Below are positions 34,056 through 45,589 of a DNA stretch of 64,000 nucleotides, in pieces. A model generated the notes under the pieces. It saw only the letters and a list, made by a program, of their open reading frames with translations. It did no database searches and was not told where the DNA came from. The position numbers and the translations under genes were made by a program. Location: positions 558,675-622,674 of the forward strand of contig MNCI01006577.1 in NCBI GenBank assembly GCA_015680685.1. Reading direction: 5' to 3'. This DNA is from Gnetum montanum (lineage: Eukaryota; Streptophyta; Gnetopsida; Gnetales; Gnetaceae). Numbering within the stretch: the stretch's first letter is position 1; every line of letters starts with the position of its first letter.

Positions 34056-34350
34056 GTAAGCTCCACATTGTGGGGCTACAAACCTTATGTTTTTGACAAA
34101 AATTTTTTTAGAAATTTTCTAACTCCCACAACGTTTAACCAATAAAATAAATTAAAATCACCAAGTTATGAGAGTTAAGCCCCTCCAACAAACTTTGGTA
34201 AACATTAGAACAAAATAATAATAGAATAATATTAAAATGACTAATCCGCCATGATCATAATTTAGCTAAGTGTAACTACCCTAAGAGATATGGTACTTAA
34301 ATGTTATAAAGTTACATATTAAATGATAATCCTTGGTCATGTGGTCATAG
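34056..34350 (+). other. predicted leader intron of the 3' ORF, element B
   Basis: The donor CCAGAG|GTAAGC is close to the plant consensus. The acceptor GGTCATAG is followed at once by the ATG at 34351. The length of 295 bp agrees with 287 bp in A and about 292 bp in C. Confidence 0.58.
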
Positions 34351-37205
34351 ATGGCATTAAGACCAAAGCAATCGCAAGAAGGAGGACTGTCCCAATTAAG
34401 GGACAAGTAGCCTACAACCATAAGGGACCAACAGGAGTAGTCCTAGGAGTAAGCAAGAGAAACACATGCAATAGGATCTCTTCATGAGAACCCTAAAGTG
34501 GAATCTATCCATCAAATTATAGAAGCTAAAATGGAGTAGTCCCACCTAGATGAGACACCTGGACCTAGACCAAACCTTGAGGTGACTTCAACAAAGGCCT
34601 GTTTGAAGCAAATTAGGTTTATGGAGGTCCAAAAAATAATTCTTCCCGAAGTAAAATTTGGATCTTTCTTGAACTTTAACCCAAAAGAAGTCAAAGCTCA
34701 ACTCCAAACTTCTCCCATGTGGCCCATTCTCACATCTAGTGGAGAATGGTACATGGGTGAAATATACCTATTCTAGAATAACAAGTAGGATGATGCCACA
34801 GTCAAAATCAAGGACATCTTTATGTCCTACTTAGTGAAGGCCATTTCTAAGGCCCTTGGGTTTCTAGAAATTAGGGAATCCTTAGTAGAAATCTCTATGA
34901 AAGTGGACCCTATGGTTAAGAAGGAGTGGGTTTGGCAGTGCTACAATGTTGATTGTAAGAAGTTTGGTGCACTTACAATGGTAGAGCATGCATACTTTAA
35001 GATAGCGGCTTACCACCTCAATCCAATGATGAGGCCCAATAAGATCATAGCTTTCTTTACCCGTGTGTGCATTGATCTAAGCAGAAAATTCCTTGTCAAC
35101 CTTTTACAACTAATTTATCTTAAGATGGAGAAGCAGTTTAAAGAAAATGAGTGTGGAAGAAGGGAATTCTTCTTTCCATGTCTCATCAAAAAATTATGTA
35201 GAAGGAAAGGAATAGCCTGCTACTCTAATGATAGAATTAGACATGATCCTTCTACCTCTTGGGTGGAAATGATGAAGGACAAAGTCCTTGCCAAGGTGAT
35301 CAAAGAGGAGTAGTTGCCACCACCACCACTCATGAGAAAACAACATAGGAATCCCATTCTACTATTGAGCACATGCACGAACTTCATGAGTAACTCCTAC
35401 AACAGTAGAAAGTAGGACCAAGTGGTGGTGAACCATCTATGTATAGACCATCCATGAGCCATATTAATGATGTGGCTTGATTCATTAGCTAGATGGAGGG
35501 TGCAGTGCTAATTTTTTCTATCCAATGAATGTAGGTGTCTATGTGGGCAAATCCTAGTACCTAAGAAGTAACGATATCTTCTTTTGGATAATCATAATTC
35601 CAAAAAATTTCTAGGAATGTTGCTACCTTCTTAGTGTGTTTGGAGAAGGGCAAGGGAACAATTGTTCTAGTGATGCAACACAAAGGGTAGGAAAAAATGG
35701 TAGAAGTGGTGGTTGACAAAGTGGCTGATGCACTCAATGCCCCTGTGGCATTGGTACAAAATGTAACTACACTTAGAGATGTGCATGTGTCTATAGGAGC
35801 ACCAAGTGGGAGATTTAGTGCAGATCAACATAAAGAGTTGTTGAATTGACTAGTTGAAATTGGGTAATCGATTTTGAATATGTTTAATATCCTAGAAACC
35901 ATTTAAGTAAACCAGTTAGAGCTGCTTGAGGCTATGGGAAAAACTCTCATTGCTAATGCCCAACTTAAAATAGCTTGGGCTAAGATTCAATGCTTGGTTG
36001 TGGAAGTTGAGAAACTTAGAGCCCACCTTACCAATCCCATCATACTTAGCTAAGCAGTCTTAAGAGATGAAATTTTCCAACAACTTTAGCAAAAACTCAA
36101 AGAGGCTAAGTATGCAAAGGAGTTGACAATCTTTAATTAGTCCTTAGCAGATGCCATTGCCTACAAGATTCTAAAGCACTTATTGGAGGTTCACAAGGAG
36201 AACATAAGGCTAACCTAAGAAAACCATCACCTATGTAATGTTGAGATGTAAAAAGAGCTAATGTTAGAATTCATCTGATAGTAGTAGGAGTAATTTGCCA
36301 TGGTAAACAATAAATTGAAGAGGTTGGTTGTAGAGAATTAAAATCTCTTGATGGAGGAGGCGCATGCCTTTCGCCAGAAATCTATCATTGAATCATTGCC
36401 TAGAAAAATAAGGTCCTTAAGTTTGAAAGGATCAAGAACCATTATAGAGACAAGGTTGGCATGTAGAAATAAATCAATGAAAAACACATTTAACGGATGA
36501 TGGCTAAGTTGAATGAAGCCCTCCAGCATCTCCAACAAGGAGGTGATGTCTAGTAGCCCATCTTTGATGGGCTGAACAAGTATAACAAGGTTGAAATCCA
36601 CCTCAAAGAGGTGCAGATCGAGGATATGATGGGGTACATGGAGCTTGCCAACCTCTGTTACTCAGACTTGGTAATGCTGATTGCTGAACAACTGAGGTCA
36701 GAATTGGAGAAGTAAGTGGCTAACTCGTATCATCTATACAAGGTAGAGTTCAAGTATCACAAAGAGACCAAGTATAAGCCTGAGATAGCAAATATGGAAC
36801 TTGAGGTTCTCAAGGTGAAATTTACTAATCAGAGGTCAACATTAGAGAACTTGGCCAAGAGAATGAATGACTACCAAAAACTATATAATGCACTTAGGGC
36901 ATTCAACATCAAACGAAAATAGTTCACTATCTGGTTTGTCAATGTTAAGGAGTTGTTCCCAGTAATGCCCTATCCTTGGGATGTTCTCATGCTAGCCCAC
37001 ATTGGTGATGCTATGTGGAATATGTATGATCCCAAGATTAAGGAGGAGAAGAGGAAAGCATTGTTGGATGCTTTTTTTCTTTTGCCAAAATTTGTAGCTG
37101 TAGTAGGATAACCACAACCACCACCTCAATAACCGTGTACATTAGAGGCAAGAGAAGATCCTTGAACACCTTAGGAGTCTACACTGCCATCAAAGGGGTT
37201 ATGAT
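34351..37205 (+). pseudogene. large additional 3' ORF of element B
   Basis: The ATG at 34351 opens MALRPKQSQEGG, aligning with MALKPRHPRGEG of A. The frame continues with stops to the conserved domain (KFGSFLNFNP, SPMWPILTSSGEWYMGE, YNVDCKKFGALTMVEHAYFK, YHLNPMMRPNKI, FFPCLIKKLCRRKGIA). One stretch of this domain, 34822-35313, is open for 163 codons, the longest open frame I can find in the element. A long heptad-type region (about 35880-36920) and the tail YPWDVLMLAHIGDAMW (about 36970) follow. Function unknown. The same domain order in A and C shows it is part of the family and was not captured once by chance. Confidence 0.78.
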
Positions 37206-37387
37206 AAAAATTTTTATCATGGTGTTCAATTTTGTTGTCATGAATACTAAAGTTTTGTAATAATTATAGATCCATACACTTGGGCACTTAGTTTTTGTTT
37301 ATGTTAGTTGTGTGTCTATAGTAAGTCAATAATTCCATACCTTCTGAAAAGTTTGTAAAGAACTTATTCCTTCTTTTGTTCACTAGA

Positions 37388-37416
37388 GGACAAGTTTTCA
37401 TTCAATCACGGGGGTA
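37388..37416 (+). other. polypurine-type end before 3' LTR, element B
   Basis: AGGACAAGTTTTCATTCAAT followed by CACGGGGGTA directly precedes the 3' LTR, matching the arrangement in A. Confidence 0.6.
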
Positions 37417-38244
37417 TGATGCAGCATCTTCCTTGGGTTGCATTCAGAGGATGCTGTTGATGTAATCCTATCAATGCGGTCATGTCAACATATGATTTGA
37501 TGTAGTATCTATCTTTGGCTATAAATATACACTCACTAGCCACATTTATGGCATTCCATAGTTACTATCCTAGTGAAGCTCTTGTAATTTTTTCTTCTGA
37601 AAGTTAGAATATTTTCTAAGTGTCCATAGTAGAAGTGAGAAGTGTATGGATCTTTATTTGAGCGCTAATGCACCTAAGCACCTTAGTGGGATCAACAATA
37701 AAGATGAGCTTTCTTCACAAACCTTGTAGCATCTGGAAATAGTTTAATTTTTACTTAATGCATTTATTATTTAAGCAATTTACTTTAATGCATTTAATTG
37801 ATTAATTAAATAGCGATTAATTAAAGCACATAAATACAACCACTTCGAGCATATGTTTAACGCTTTGTAATCCTAGTAGCGGCTAACACTTGGTAACCTA
37901 GTAGCATTGCAACATGTTCAGGATATGTATGGAAAGTGGGAACAACAGGCTTAGTTAAGATATTAGTTAGTTATTAGATTTATCAAACATTTAATTACTT
38001 TATTTTTGTATTTAGGCAACTTAAACAAAAAAACATAAAATGATAAAACTTAGATGCTTTAGTTATACTTAACCATACCCTTGCGCTTTACAAGTGAAAT
38101 TGAAAAGATAATGATAACATCTATTAGATTCACTTCCTAGACGTAGTGTGTGTAAAGAGCTAAAGTCTATATAATTCAACCAAATCACTTAATGAACACT
38201 ATTGATTGAAATGGTTGGATGTAGGGTATAATCTCTACTCATTA
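37417..38244 (+). repeat. 3' LTR of element B
   Basis: It starts TGATGCAGCATCTTCCTTGG and ends CTCTACTCATTA, and is collinear with the 5' LTR. A segment present in the 5' LTR around 26700-26730 is shortened here. Confidence 0.88.
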
Positions 38245-41086
38245 TAATCATATGGGTTAGTATTCTAATTATTTACCTATTGGTAACTTTTGCTTGGGGA
38301 TGGTACAGAGTTATTAGTTTGTGTTCCATCCCTAAGCATTGCATTAGTTCTCAAAAATTTGCACTTATAAAATGTGTTCCATTATCAAAAATAAGTGCCT
38401 TAGCATACCAAACCTATTTAACACATTTTGTTGTATAAACCATGTTGTTGTAGAGGAAGAATAGCCAAAAATAGCAACAACTTTAGTCCATTTGGTGCAA
38501 TAGTCAATTGCTACGATGATGGATGCTTAACCATTAGGCATGGGATCTATGGGCCCCATGAAATCAGTGTCCCAAATATTAAAAGGCTCTAGTGGTTGAA
38601 TCCACTGTTGGGATCCTTTCATCTATATAGTCATCCCTCCATCTCATTGGCAATGTTCACATGAATAGGAGAACTAATGAACATACTTAAAGATGGTTGG
38701 CCACTAATATTTTTCCACGAGGATTTTAATGATCATCATCCTCCCAACGTAATGGCCCCCACAAGGATCCTTGTGACCATCTTGGAGGATTCAAAGTTGA
38801 TCATTGTTGGACATGCACCATCATACCAAGCCATCAACATAAACCTTGTAAAGATTGCTCTTGAATTCACTATAGTATTTGGCTTAGTGAAGAAATTATT
38901 GTTTCTTCTTGATGTCCCATTCTTGTGGCGTCTCCTAAGTGAGTAGATAGGAGAGGAAGTCCTTATACTAATTAGTATCTTTGAGAATTTGTGTTTCAAT
39001 AGTTTTGACAAAGAGGAGTTCATTTGAAAATTTTTTAGACAAAGATCCTTCATCCTCTTTATTGTCCAATCGTAATCATGACAAGTGATCAGTGACCACA
39101 TTCTTAGTTCCATTTTTGTCCACCATGATAAGATTGAACATTGAATCACTAGCTATCATATGACATGTGGCTTACCATTGGTTTATTCATGAGGAATCAG
39201 ATAACACTATGGTCTGTGTGCATAAAAACTTGATATCTAAGCACATTGTGCTTGAATTTCTCTAAGACATTCATCATCACCATGAGCTCTTTTTTATAAT
39301 GGTGTAGTTAAATTGTGCTCACACAATGTTTTGGCTTGTACAACGAATGTAGTAAGGACATTTTTGTGCATCCAATTGTGTAAGCATGGCACCTAAAGCA
39401 TAGTTTGATGCATTAGTTATAATGTGAAATGGTCTGGACCAACTTGGAGCATGTAGAATTAGGGTTTCTATGAGATTTTGCTTTAACTATTGGAATGCAA
39501 TCTTACATTTTCTAGTCTAGGTGAAATATGCATTCTTCTTAATAAGCTCATTTAATGGCTTAGCAATTTGGAGAAGTTCTCAATGAATCACTTACAATAA
39601 CTAGTATGGCCAAGGAATGACCTTACATATTTCACTATTTCAGATTCCTTGGTGATTCCTTGGATTACCTATACTTTTTCTAGGTTTACCTTGATTCCTT
39701 TACTTAAAATCCTATGCCCTAGTACAATGTCTTCCTGGATCATCAATTGGCTCTTTTGCTAGTTGAGCTTCAAGTTAGTCTTCAAATAGGGTTGAAGAAC
39801 CTACTTAATATGGTTCATGGCTTGCTCTAATGAAGCACCATAAGTAGAGAAGTTATCACATTCAATAGCTAAAAGTTTATAAAGACTCTTCATTTTTATC
39901 CTTTTTTGGGAACAATAACAAGTGGGCTAACCCATTCGCTATCCATAATCGGGTAGATGAACCCAGCCTTGAGGAGTTATTTAATCTTCTCTTTGATAAC
40001 CTACTTCAATTTGGGATTCAACTTATGTTGTTGCTACCTCTTTAACTTGATGGAGATGTTTGTATAAATGTAGTATTGGAATATCTGTGGATCAATTCCT
40101 ATAAGTTCATGGTATGACCAAGCAAAGATTATTGGACATTTTTTCACCACCTTCAATAGTTGTTATTTTTATTCTGGAGCAATTTTAGCATTAATGATTA
40201 TTGGCTTGCCATTATTGAGAAAGGCATATTTCATTGTTGTTGGTAAAGCCTTTAATTCAAGGGGCTCTTATTAAAACTGATTAGGAATCTCTAATTCTCC
40301 CAAATTCATTTCACTTTGTGTGTGGAAGAGTTGGCAATGGAATTGCTCCATTTTATTCATGCTTTTGATATAACCATTGGTGAGTCTCTTAGATGGTTCC
40401 ATGCACATAGTAGATTTAGCTTGACAACCTGTTATTAACCACTAGGTACCCTCTTGTTTTATGGCTATTGCATATAGGCACTTTTGAATTATTGCTATTT
40501 CAGCACACTGATTGCATGCTTGAAATGATGTATCTTTGATCATCCATAGTTTCTACATGTAATGGCACCCAATGTCACTATATGTGATGCATGGAATCAT
40601 TTTCTTCTGGACTTTGCCAAATTCATTTGTCTTGGAAATTTTCAAGGAAAGGTCTTGGATCCCCATCTTAGCATCAATTGTACTTAGCTATGTCTTTCCC
40701 ATAATGATAGGAAAGCCTCCCCTTACAATTTTTCATGTGAATCATAAGGAAATCAACAAGATAGGACCATTCGCAAATGGTGGGCATGATTTCCTCCACT
40801 AGCCCCATAGGGATAGTGATAAAATAATCTGCCAGCTCTAGTCTAACATTGTTGTTCTTCAAAGGAGGTAGGTTCCTAGCCTTATACATTTCTTGAAAAA
40901 TCAAGTTGATCCCAGAACCTAAATCCAAGAGGGCCTTGCATGGTTCATTTCTTGTGATCTATAAATAAATGAAGGAACTTCTAGAATCAAATTGTTTCCT
41001 AAAAGGTGGTCAACCTTTATTCAATCTATAACCATATGGATGAACATGATAGTGTGGATCTAAGGAGATGTTTGGTTTGAAGGCTA
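38245..41086 (-). mobile_element. C2: pol fragment (protease to integrase) of a related element
   Basis: On the minus strand the order is protease (about 41060-40680), RT (about 40100-39600), RNase H (about 39470-39050) and integrase zinc domain plus part of the core (about 38950-38245). Legible pieces are DLGSGINLIFQEMYKARNLP, ADYFITIPMGLVEE, ILQDGHKDPCGGHYVG, PLEPFNIWDTDFMGPI and AIDYCTKW. The RT box has decayed to ECDN where FMDD is expected (about 39848-39865). No gag, LTR or 3' ORF belongs to it. It is cut by the 3' LTR of B at one end, inside the integrase, and by the 3' LTR of C at the other, inside the protease. Confidence 0.8.
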
Positions 41087-41486
41087 ATGAGTGGTGGAGC
41101 AATCCAACACCCAACCATACAAGTCATAGGTGTTCATGTGTGACTAGATTGTAAGCTCTGGACAAGGCAATGTTTGATAAGAAAAGGTCATCTTTATTGT
41201 CATTCACATTGAAGTTCTTAGGTATACCAATGCTTGAATAAAGATCTTTATAGTTCTTTGACTCCTATTATGGATACTCAGAAAATATTCTAATTTTTGA
41301 AAGGAAAAATTACAAGAGATTTGCTACAACTAAGGATAGATTGCCATAAATGCCTCGAGTAGGCGCACATTTATAGGTGAAAATAGGATGCCACATCAAT
41401 AGGTACTCATCAATGTGGCAAACCCTACATCAACAAGGTCACATTGATGGCATCCCATTCATGCTGTCCAATAACACAACCTATGA
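41087..41486 (-). repeat. 3' LTR of element C, internally deleted
   Basis: In minus-strand order, U3 and the TATA region are present (CCTATAAATGTGCG near 41380-41367), then CTTTATTCAAGCATTGGT. The sequence then jumps to the LTR end (TATGGTTGGGTGTTGGATTG and CCACCACTCATT). At about 400 bp it is half the length of the 5' LTR, because the middle part with AACCTTGCAGCATTT and the following AT-rich stretch is missing. Confidence 0.75.
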
Positions 41487-41649
41487 TATCCTCATGATTG
41501 GATGAGAACACGTCCTTAAGTTCTTTACAAAATTTTTGGAATTTTGGGAAGGTATATGATTATTAACTAACTACAGATACATAAAACAAACAAAACAAAA
41601 ACTAAGTGTTGAAATGCACAAATTTACAATCATTTCGAAAATTTAGTAT

Positions 41650-44511
41650 TCAAAACAAAAAATGAAAACACAACTCCTTTGATGGTGTGAAGATAATGAA
41701 GAAGATTAGAAGGTCCAAGGTAGTGGAGGCTCTTGAGATTCTAAAGGACCTACTCCTACTTTAGGCACATGTGGTTGTTGAGGTGGTTATTGTGGTTGTT
41801 CTACTGGAGCTGCACCTTCTAGAGAAAGATGAAAGAAATCTCATAGTGCCTTCATCTTCTCCTCCTTACTCTAGGAATCATTCATGATCCATGTTGCTTC
41901 ATTGATGTGGGTTAGAATGGGAATATCTTATGGATAGGAAATTGTGGAAAATAATTCCTTCACATTGATAAACTAGGTAGCAAACTATTTGCATTCAATG
42001 TTGAATGTCCTAAGTGCATTCTGTAGCTCTTGGTAGTCATTCAACCTCTTAGCCAAGTTCTTAGTAGTTGATCTTTGATCTGTGAATCACTCCCTAAGAA
42101 TGTTGAGTTTAGCATTTGCAACCTCAAGATTCTGCTTGATCTCCTTGTGATGTTTGAACACTACCTCGTATAACAAGTATGAGCTGGCCACCTACTTCTC
42201 TAATTATGGCTCTAGTCTTCTAATAGTTAGCATCACCAGGTTTGCAGATTGGACGTTGGAAAGCTCCATATATTTCAACATTTCCTTGATTTGCAACTCC
42301 TTCATGTGAATTTTAGCCTTGTTCTATTTGTTCAACCCATCAAAGATAAGCTGCCAAACATTGCCTCCTTGTTGGAGCTACTAGAGGGCCTCATTGGCTT
42401 TTGTCTTTGCCAATTGGATGTGCTTCTCATTGAGCCCCTTCTACAAGCTAACCTAGTCTCTGTAGTGGTTTTCCACCCTTTTAAACCTAAGGGCCTCTTT
42501 CTTCCATGCAGTAATCTCAATTGCAGATTTCTGGTGCAAGGCATGGACCTTCTCCATTAAGAGGTTTTTATCTCTGCTGCCAACCTTGTTAGTTTATCAT
42601 TTACCTTGGCAAGTTGCTCTTGCTATTTATTGATGAATTTGAACATCTATTTTTTTTTGTGCATCAACATTCTAGAGGCAATGATTTTCTATGGTTAGGG
42701 CTTCATTCTTTCGATGAGTTTGGACCAAGTCATTCTAAATGTTATGTGTTATGACATTGTCCAAGGACTAGTTAGATACTACCAACTCCTTTGCATACTC
42801 AACCTTCTTTAGTTTGAAGTTGGAAAGCTTCATCTCGTATAATTTCTTGGTTGAGTAGTGTAGGATCAGTGAGGTGGGCTCTTAGTTTGGCAACATTCAT
42901 AGCCAAGTATTTGTTTTCTACTTTGGTTGTTTCAAGTTACCCCTACATGATGATGCATTTGCCTCTTGCCTCGAGCAACTCTAATTGGGTAGTAGTAGTG
43001 GTATCCAAAAGGTCGAAGACATTCTAAATCGATTACCTCGTTCCCATTAGTTAGTTTTAGCAATTCCTCATGTTAGGCTATACTTAATCTTTTGCTGATC
43101 ATGCCTATGAATGTTTGCACATCTCTGAGTACAAAAACATATGGTATAGGTGTCACAAGCATATTGAGTACTTCAGCCACTCTATCAGTAATCACTTTAA
43201 CCATAGTCTCCTATCCTTGGTAGTGCATTGCCAAGATATTTTCCCCCTTACCTTTCTCCAAATGCACTAAAACGCTATCAGCATTCCGAGTGCTTGGATT
43301 CGACCTTATGGACAACTACATGCATTAGGTAGAGAATATGGGCACCCCATCCTTGATCTGGCTTATGGTTCGATCCACTTCATTAAGGTGGCTCATGGCT
43401 GGTTTATACACAGATGGGTCACCACCACTTGTCCCTACTTGCTACTATTATTGTTGCAAGAGCTACTCATGGAGTGTGAGCATGCATTCAATGGTAGTGC
43501 TAGAATTTAATGTTGTCTCATGAGTGGAAGGTGGAGGTGGTGGTTATTGCTCATCTTCCTAGATTACCTTTGTAGGCATTTTATCCTTCATCATCTCTAC
43601 CTTGGAAGTAGTTGGAGCACAATGGACCACGTCATTAGTGTAGCAAGTTATGCCTCCCCTTTTGCATAATTTTTTGATGAGGCATGGAAAGGGAAGTGTC
43701 TTCCTTCCATGTTTGATCTTCTTGAAGTGCTTCTCTATCTTAAGATAAATTAGTTGTGAAAGGTTGATAGGGAATCTTCCACTTAGAGTGATGCACACAT
43801 AGGTGGAGAAGGCTGTGATCTTACTAGGCCTTATCATTGGATTAAGGTGAAAGGATATAATTTTGAAATATGCTTGTTTTGCCTTGGTAAGTGCACCAAA
43901 TTCCTTGTGGTCCACTCCATAGCAACGATGTGTCCATTCCTTCTTAACACATGGATTTGCCTGCATCAAGATTTCTACAAGGGTGGCTCTAGTTTTAGGT
44001 AACCCAAGGGCCTTAGAGATTGCTTTCATTGAGCAAGACATTGATATGTCCTTGATTTTGGCTGTGGAATCGACCTACCCATTGTTCTAGAAAAGGTATG
44101 TCTCCCCATGTACCATTGCCTACTGGAAGTGATGATGGGCCACATGGGAGAGCTCTGTAGTTTAGCTTTAACTTCTAGATGAGCAAACTCCAAGAAGATT
44201 CCAAAGTTTAGCTCTTGAAGCATAGATTTCTAAACCTCCTTGGATGTAATTTATTTGAGGCAATTGTCCATCAGGAAGACCTCAAGGCTTGGTCTTGGTC
44301 TTGATGCCTCATCTCGATGTGATTATTTTATCATAGCTACTTTGGAAATCTATTTAATAGATTCCACTTTGGGCTTCTCTCAAAGACGTCCCATTGTGTG
44401 GGTTTCTACTACCTGCTCCTAGGATTATTCTTGGCCCCTTTCAGTTCTTGGCCATTTGTCCCTTGGTTGGAACATTCCTTCATCCTGTGTGTGCTTTCCT
44501 CTTGGTTTCAT
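41650..44511 (-). pseudogene. large additional 3' ORF of element C
   Basis: The ATG at 44511-44509 (MKPRGKHTQDEG) follows the predicted acceptor, as in A and B. The N-terminal part matches B closely (ETHTMGRL, KPKVESI). The conserved domain follows: MLQELNFGIFLEFA (44223 on), SPMWPIITSSRQWYMG, then a 160-codon open stretch from 44041 to 43559 with YGVDHKEFGALT, FHLNPMIRPSKIT and LPFPCLIKKLCKRGGI. The region 43000-41990 is the decayed coiled-coil part, and the tail ends near 41650. Function unknown. This conserved domain is the longest open frame in the element, while pol is full of stops. Confidence 0.76.
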
Positions 44512-44803
44512 CTATGGTATCACAACATAACCAAGGATTAGCATGTGATGTGTAACTTATAATATTTAAGTACTTTATCTCATTAGGTAGTTACACTTTG
44601 GCTAAGTTAGGACCATGGAAGATTGATTATTTTAATATTATTTGGTTTAGAAGATCATTGAATTTGGTTGGAAGGGTTTAACTTTCATAATTTGATGATT
44701 TTAATGTTAGTTTATTTGTTAAAACTTTGTGGGAGTTAGGAAAATTTTGAAAAAGTTTTCATTAACAACCTAAGGTTTGTGGCCCCTATGATAAAGAGAT
44801 TAC
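44512..44803 (-). other. predicted leader intron of the 3' ORF, element C
   Basis: Minus-strand donor CTACCAAAG|GTAATC at 44803 and acceptor ATACCATAG at 44512, followed directly by ATG. The flanking words ACTACCAAAGGTAA and GCCACAAACC match B (GCTACCAGAGGTAA and GCTACAAACC). Confidence 0.55.
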
Positions 44804-44947
44804 CTTTGGTAGTTGTAGGATTGAAAAACGAGGTTACTCAGATGAATAGTTTAAAAGTTAGGGGCTTTGGAAAGCTTTGGGATTTATAAAATTGTAAAAA
44901 TCCCCTCTCGTTTATGAGTAAATGTGAAAAAATGCTAAGTTTGGCTG

Positions 44948-45045
44948 AGTATTTATAGGATTTTTGTGTTTCATTGATGGGGTCCCATTGACAGGGTCTC
45001 ATCTATGTGGTCGACTTCATAGACAAGATCCCATTAATGAAGCCT
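44948..45045 (-). promoter_or_regulatory. LTR-like internal promoter of element C
   Basis: Read on the minus strand, repeated words TTAATGGGATCTTGTC, GAGACCCTGTCAATGGGACC and CCATCAATGAAAC precede CCTATAAATAC (44960-44950). C's own LTR has TGTCAATGTGATCCCATTGAC before CCTATAAATGTG, so the internal copy matches the LTR of its own element better than those of A or B. Confidence 0.55.
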
Positions 45046-45324
45046 ATGAACAAAAATTTTTCACATTGAAAAAGAGGAAAAATAGAGAGAGTTAGAGCAT
45101 AAACTTGGGGGGTCCTTAGAGAGCCAAAAAAAGCCATGAATATAATGAAATTCCGAAAAAGGACTTAGATTATCAACAAAAAAGGAGTTTTAGCTAGAGA
45201 ATGAATTCAAAGGAGAAGTATCATTAAGAAGCGTAGAGCTAGATGCAACCGATGGGGAATGTAGAAAGATTTGATTGTGAAAATGTATATGGATAAGGAA
45301 CTTAACTAGACCAACCAAGAAAAA

Positions 45325-45345
45325 TGCAAGTGGATCCTCCCGATA
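45325..45345 (-). promoter_or_regulatory. conserved purine-rich spacer motif, element C
   Basis: The minus strand reads TATCGGGAGGATCCACTTGC, matching A, B and D with one change in the G run. Confidence 0.5.
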
Positions 45346-45542
45346 GCAAGCTCATGTCCTTTTTTCCCTTGCATATCCTCAAACCAAGGAGTTCTTGAGC
45401 CTCATGGTTGATTAATGGTTATGGAAAGTTAAGAACCTAATCTTGGAAGAATCTACCTAAGAGTTTCAACACATCAAACTAAGACATTAAGCTATATATA
45501 GAAAATCGATAGTGAGGTAAATTATGGAAAGCATTGGTGGAT

Positions 45543-45589
45543 GAGAGAGAGAGANNNNNNNNNNNNNNNNNNNNNNGAGAGAGAGAGAG
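45543..45589. repeat. (GA)n microsatellite containing a 22-N assembly gap
   Basis: GA units flank unknown bases at 45555-45576, so the true length of this repeat inside the spacer of element C is unresolved. Confidence 0.97.

Larger units (their letters stand above)
26639..38244 (+). mobile_element. element B: Athila/Tat-like LTR retrotransposon lacking integrase
   Basis: LTRs of about 835 and 828 bp flank a primer-site relic, gag, protease, RT, RNase H, spacer, internal promoter-like block, leader intron and 3' ORF, in the same order and strand as element A. The integrase region is missing. The candidate target duplication is not clean (TAACT to the left, TAATC to the right), and the two outer flanks do not belong to one another (LINE-like sequence left, C2 pol right). 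Confidence 0.9.

Noticed and set aside
26634-38249. Clean 5-bp target duplication for element B
   Set aside because: TAACT on the left and TAATC on the right do not match well, and the flanks are unrelated to each other.
38736-39149. 137-codon minus-strand frame in C2
   Set aside because: The recognisable RNase H and integrase peptides of this stretch lie in another frame of the same strand. This frame is out of register.
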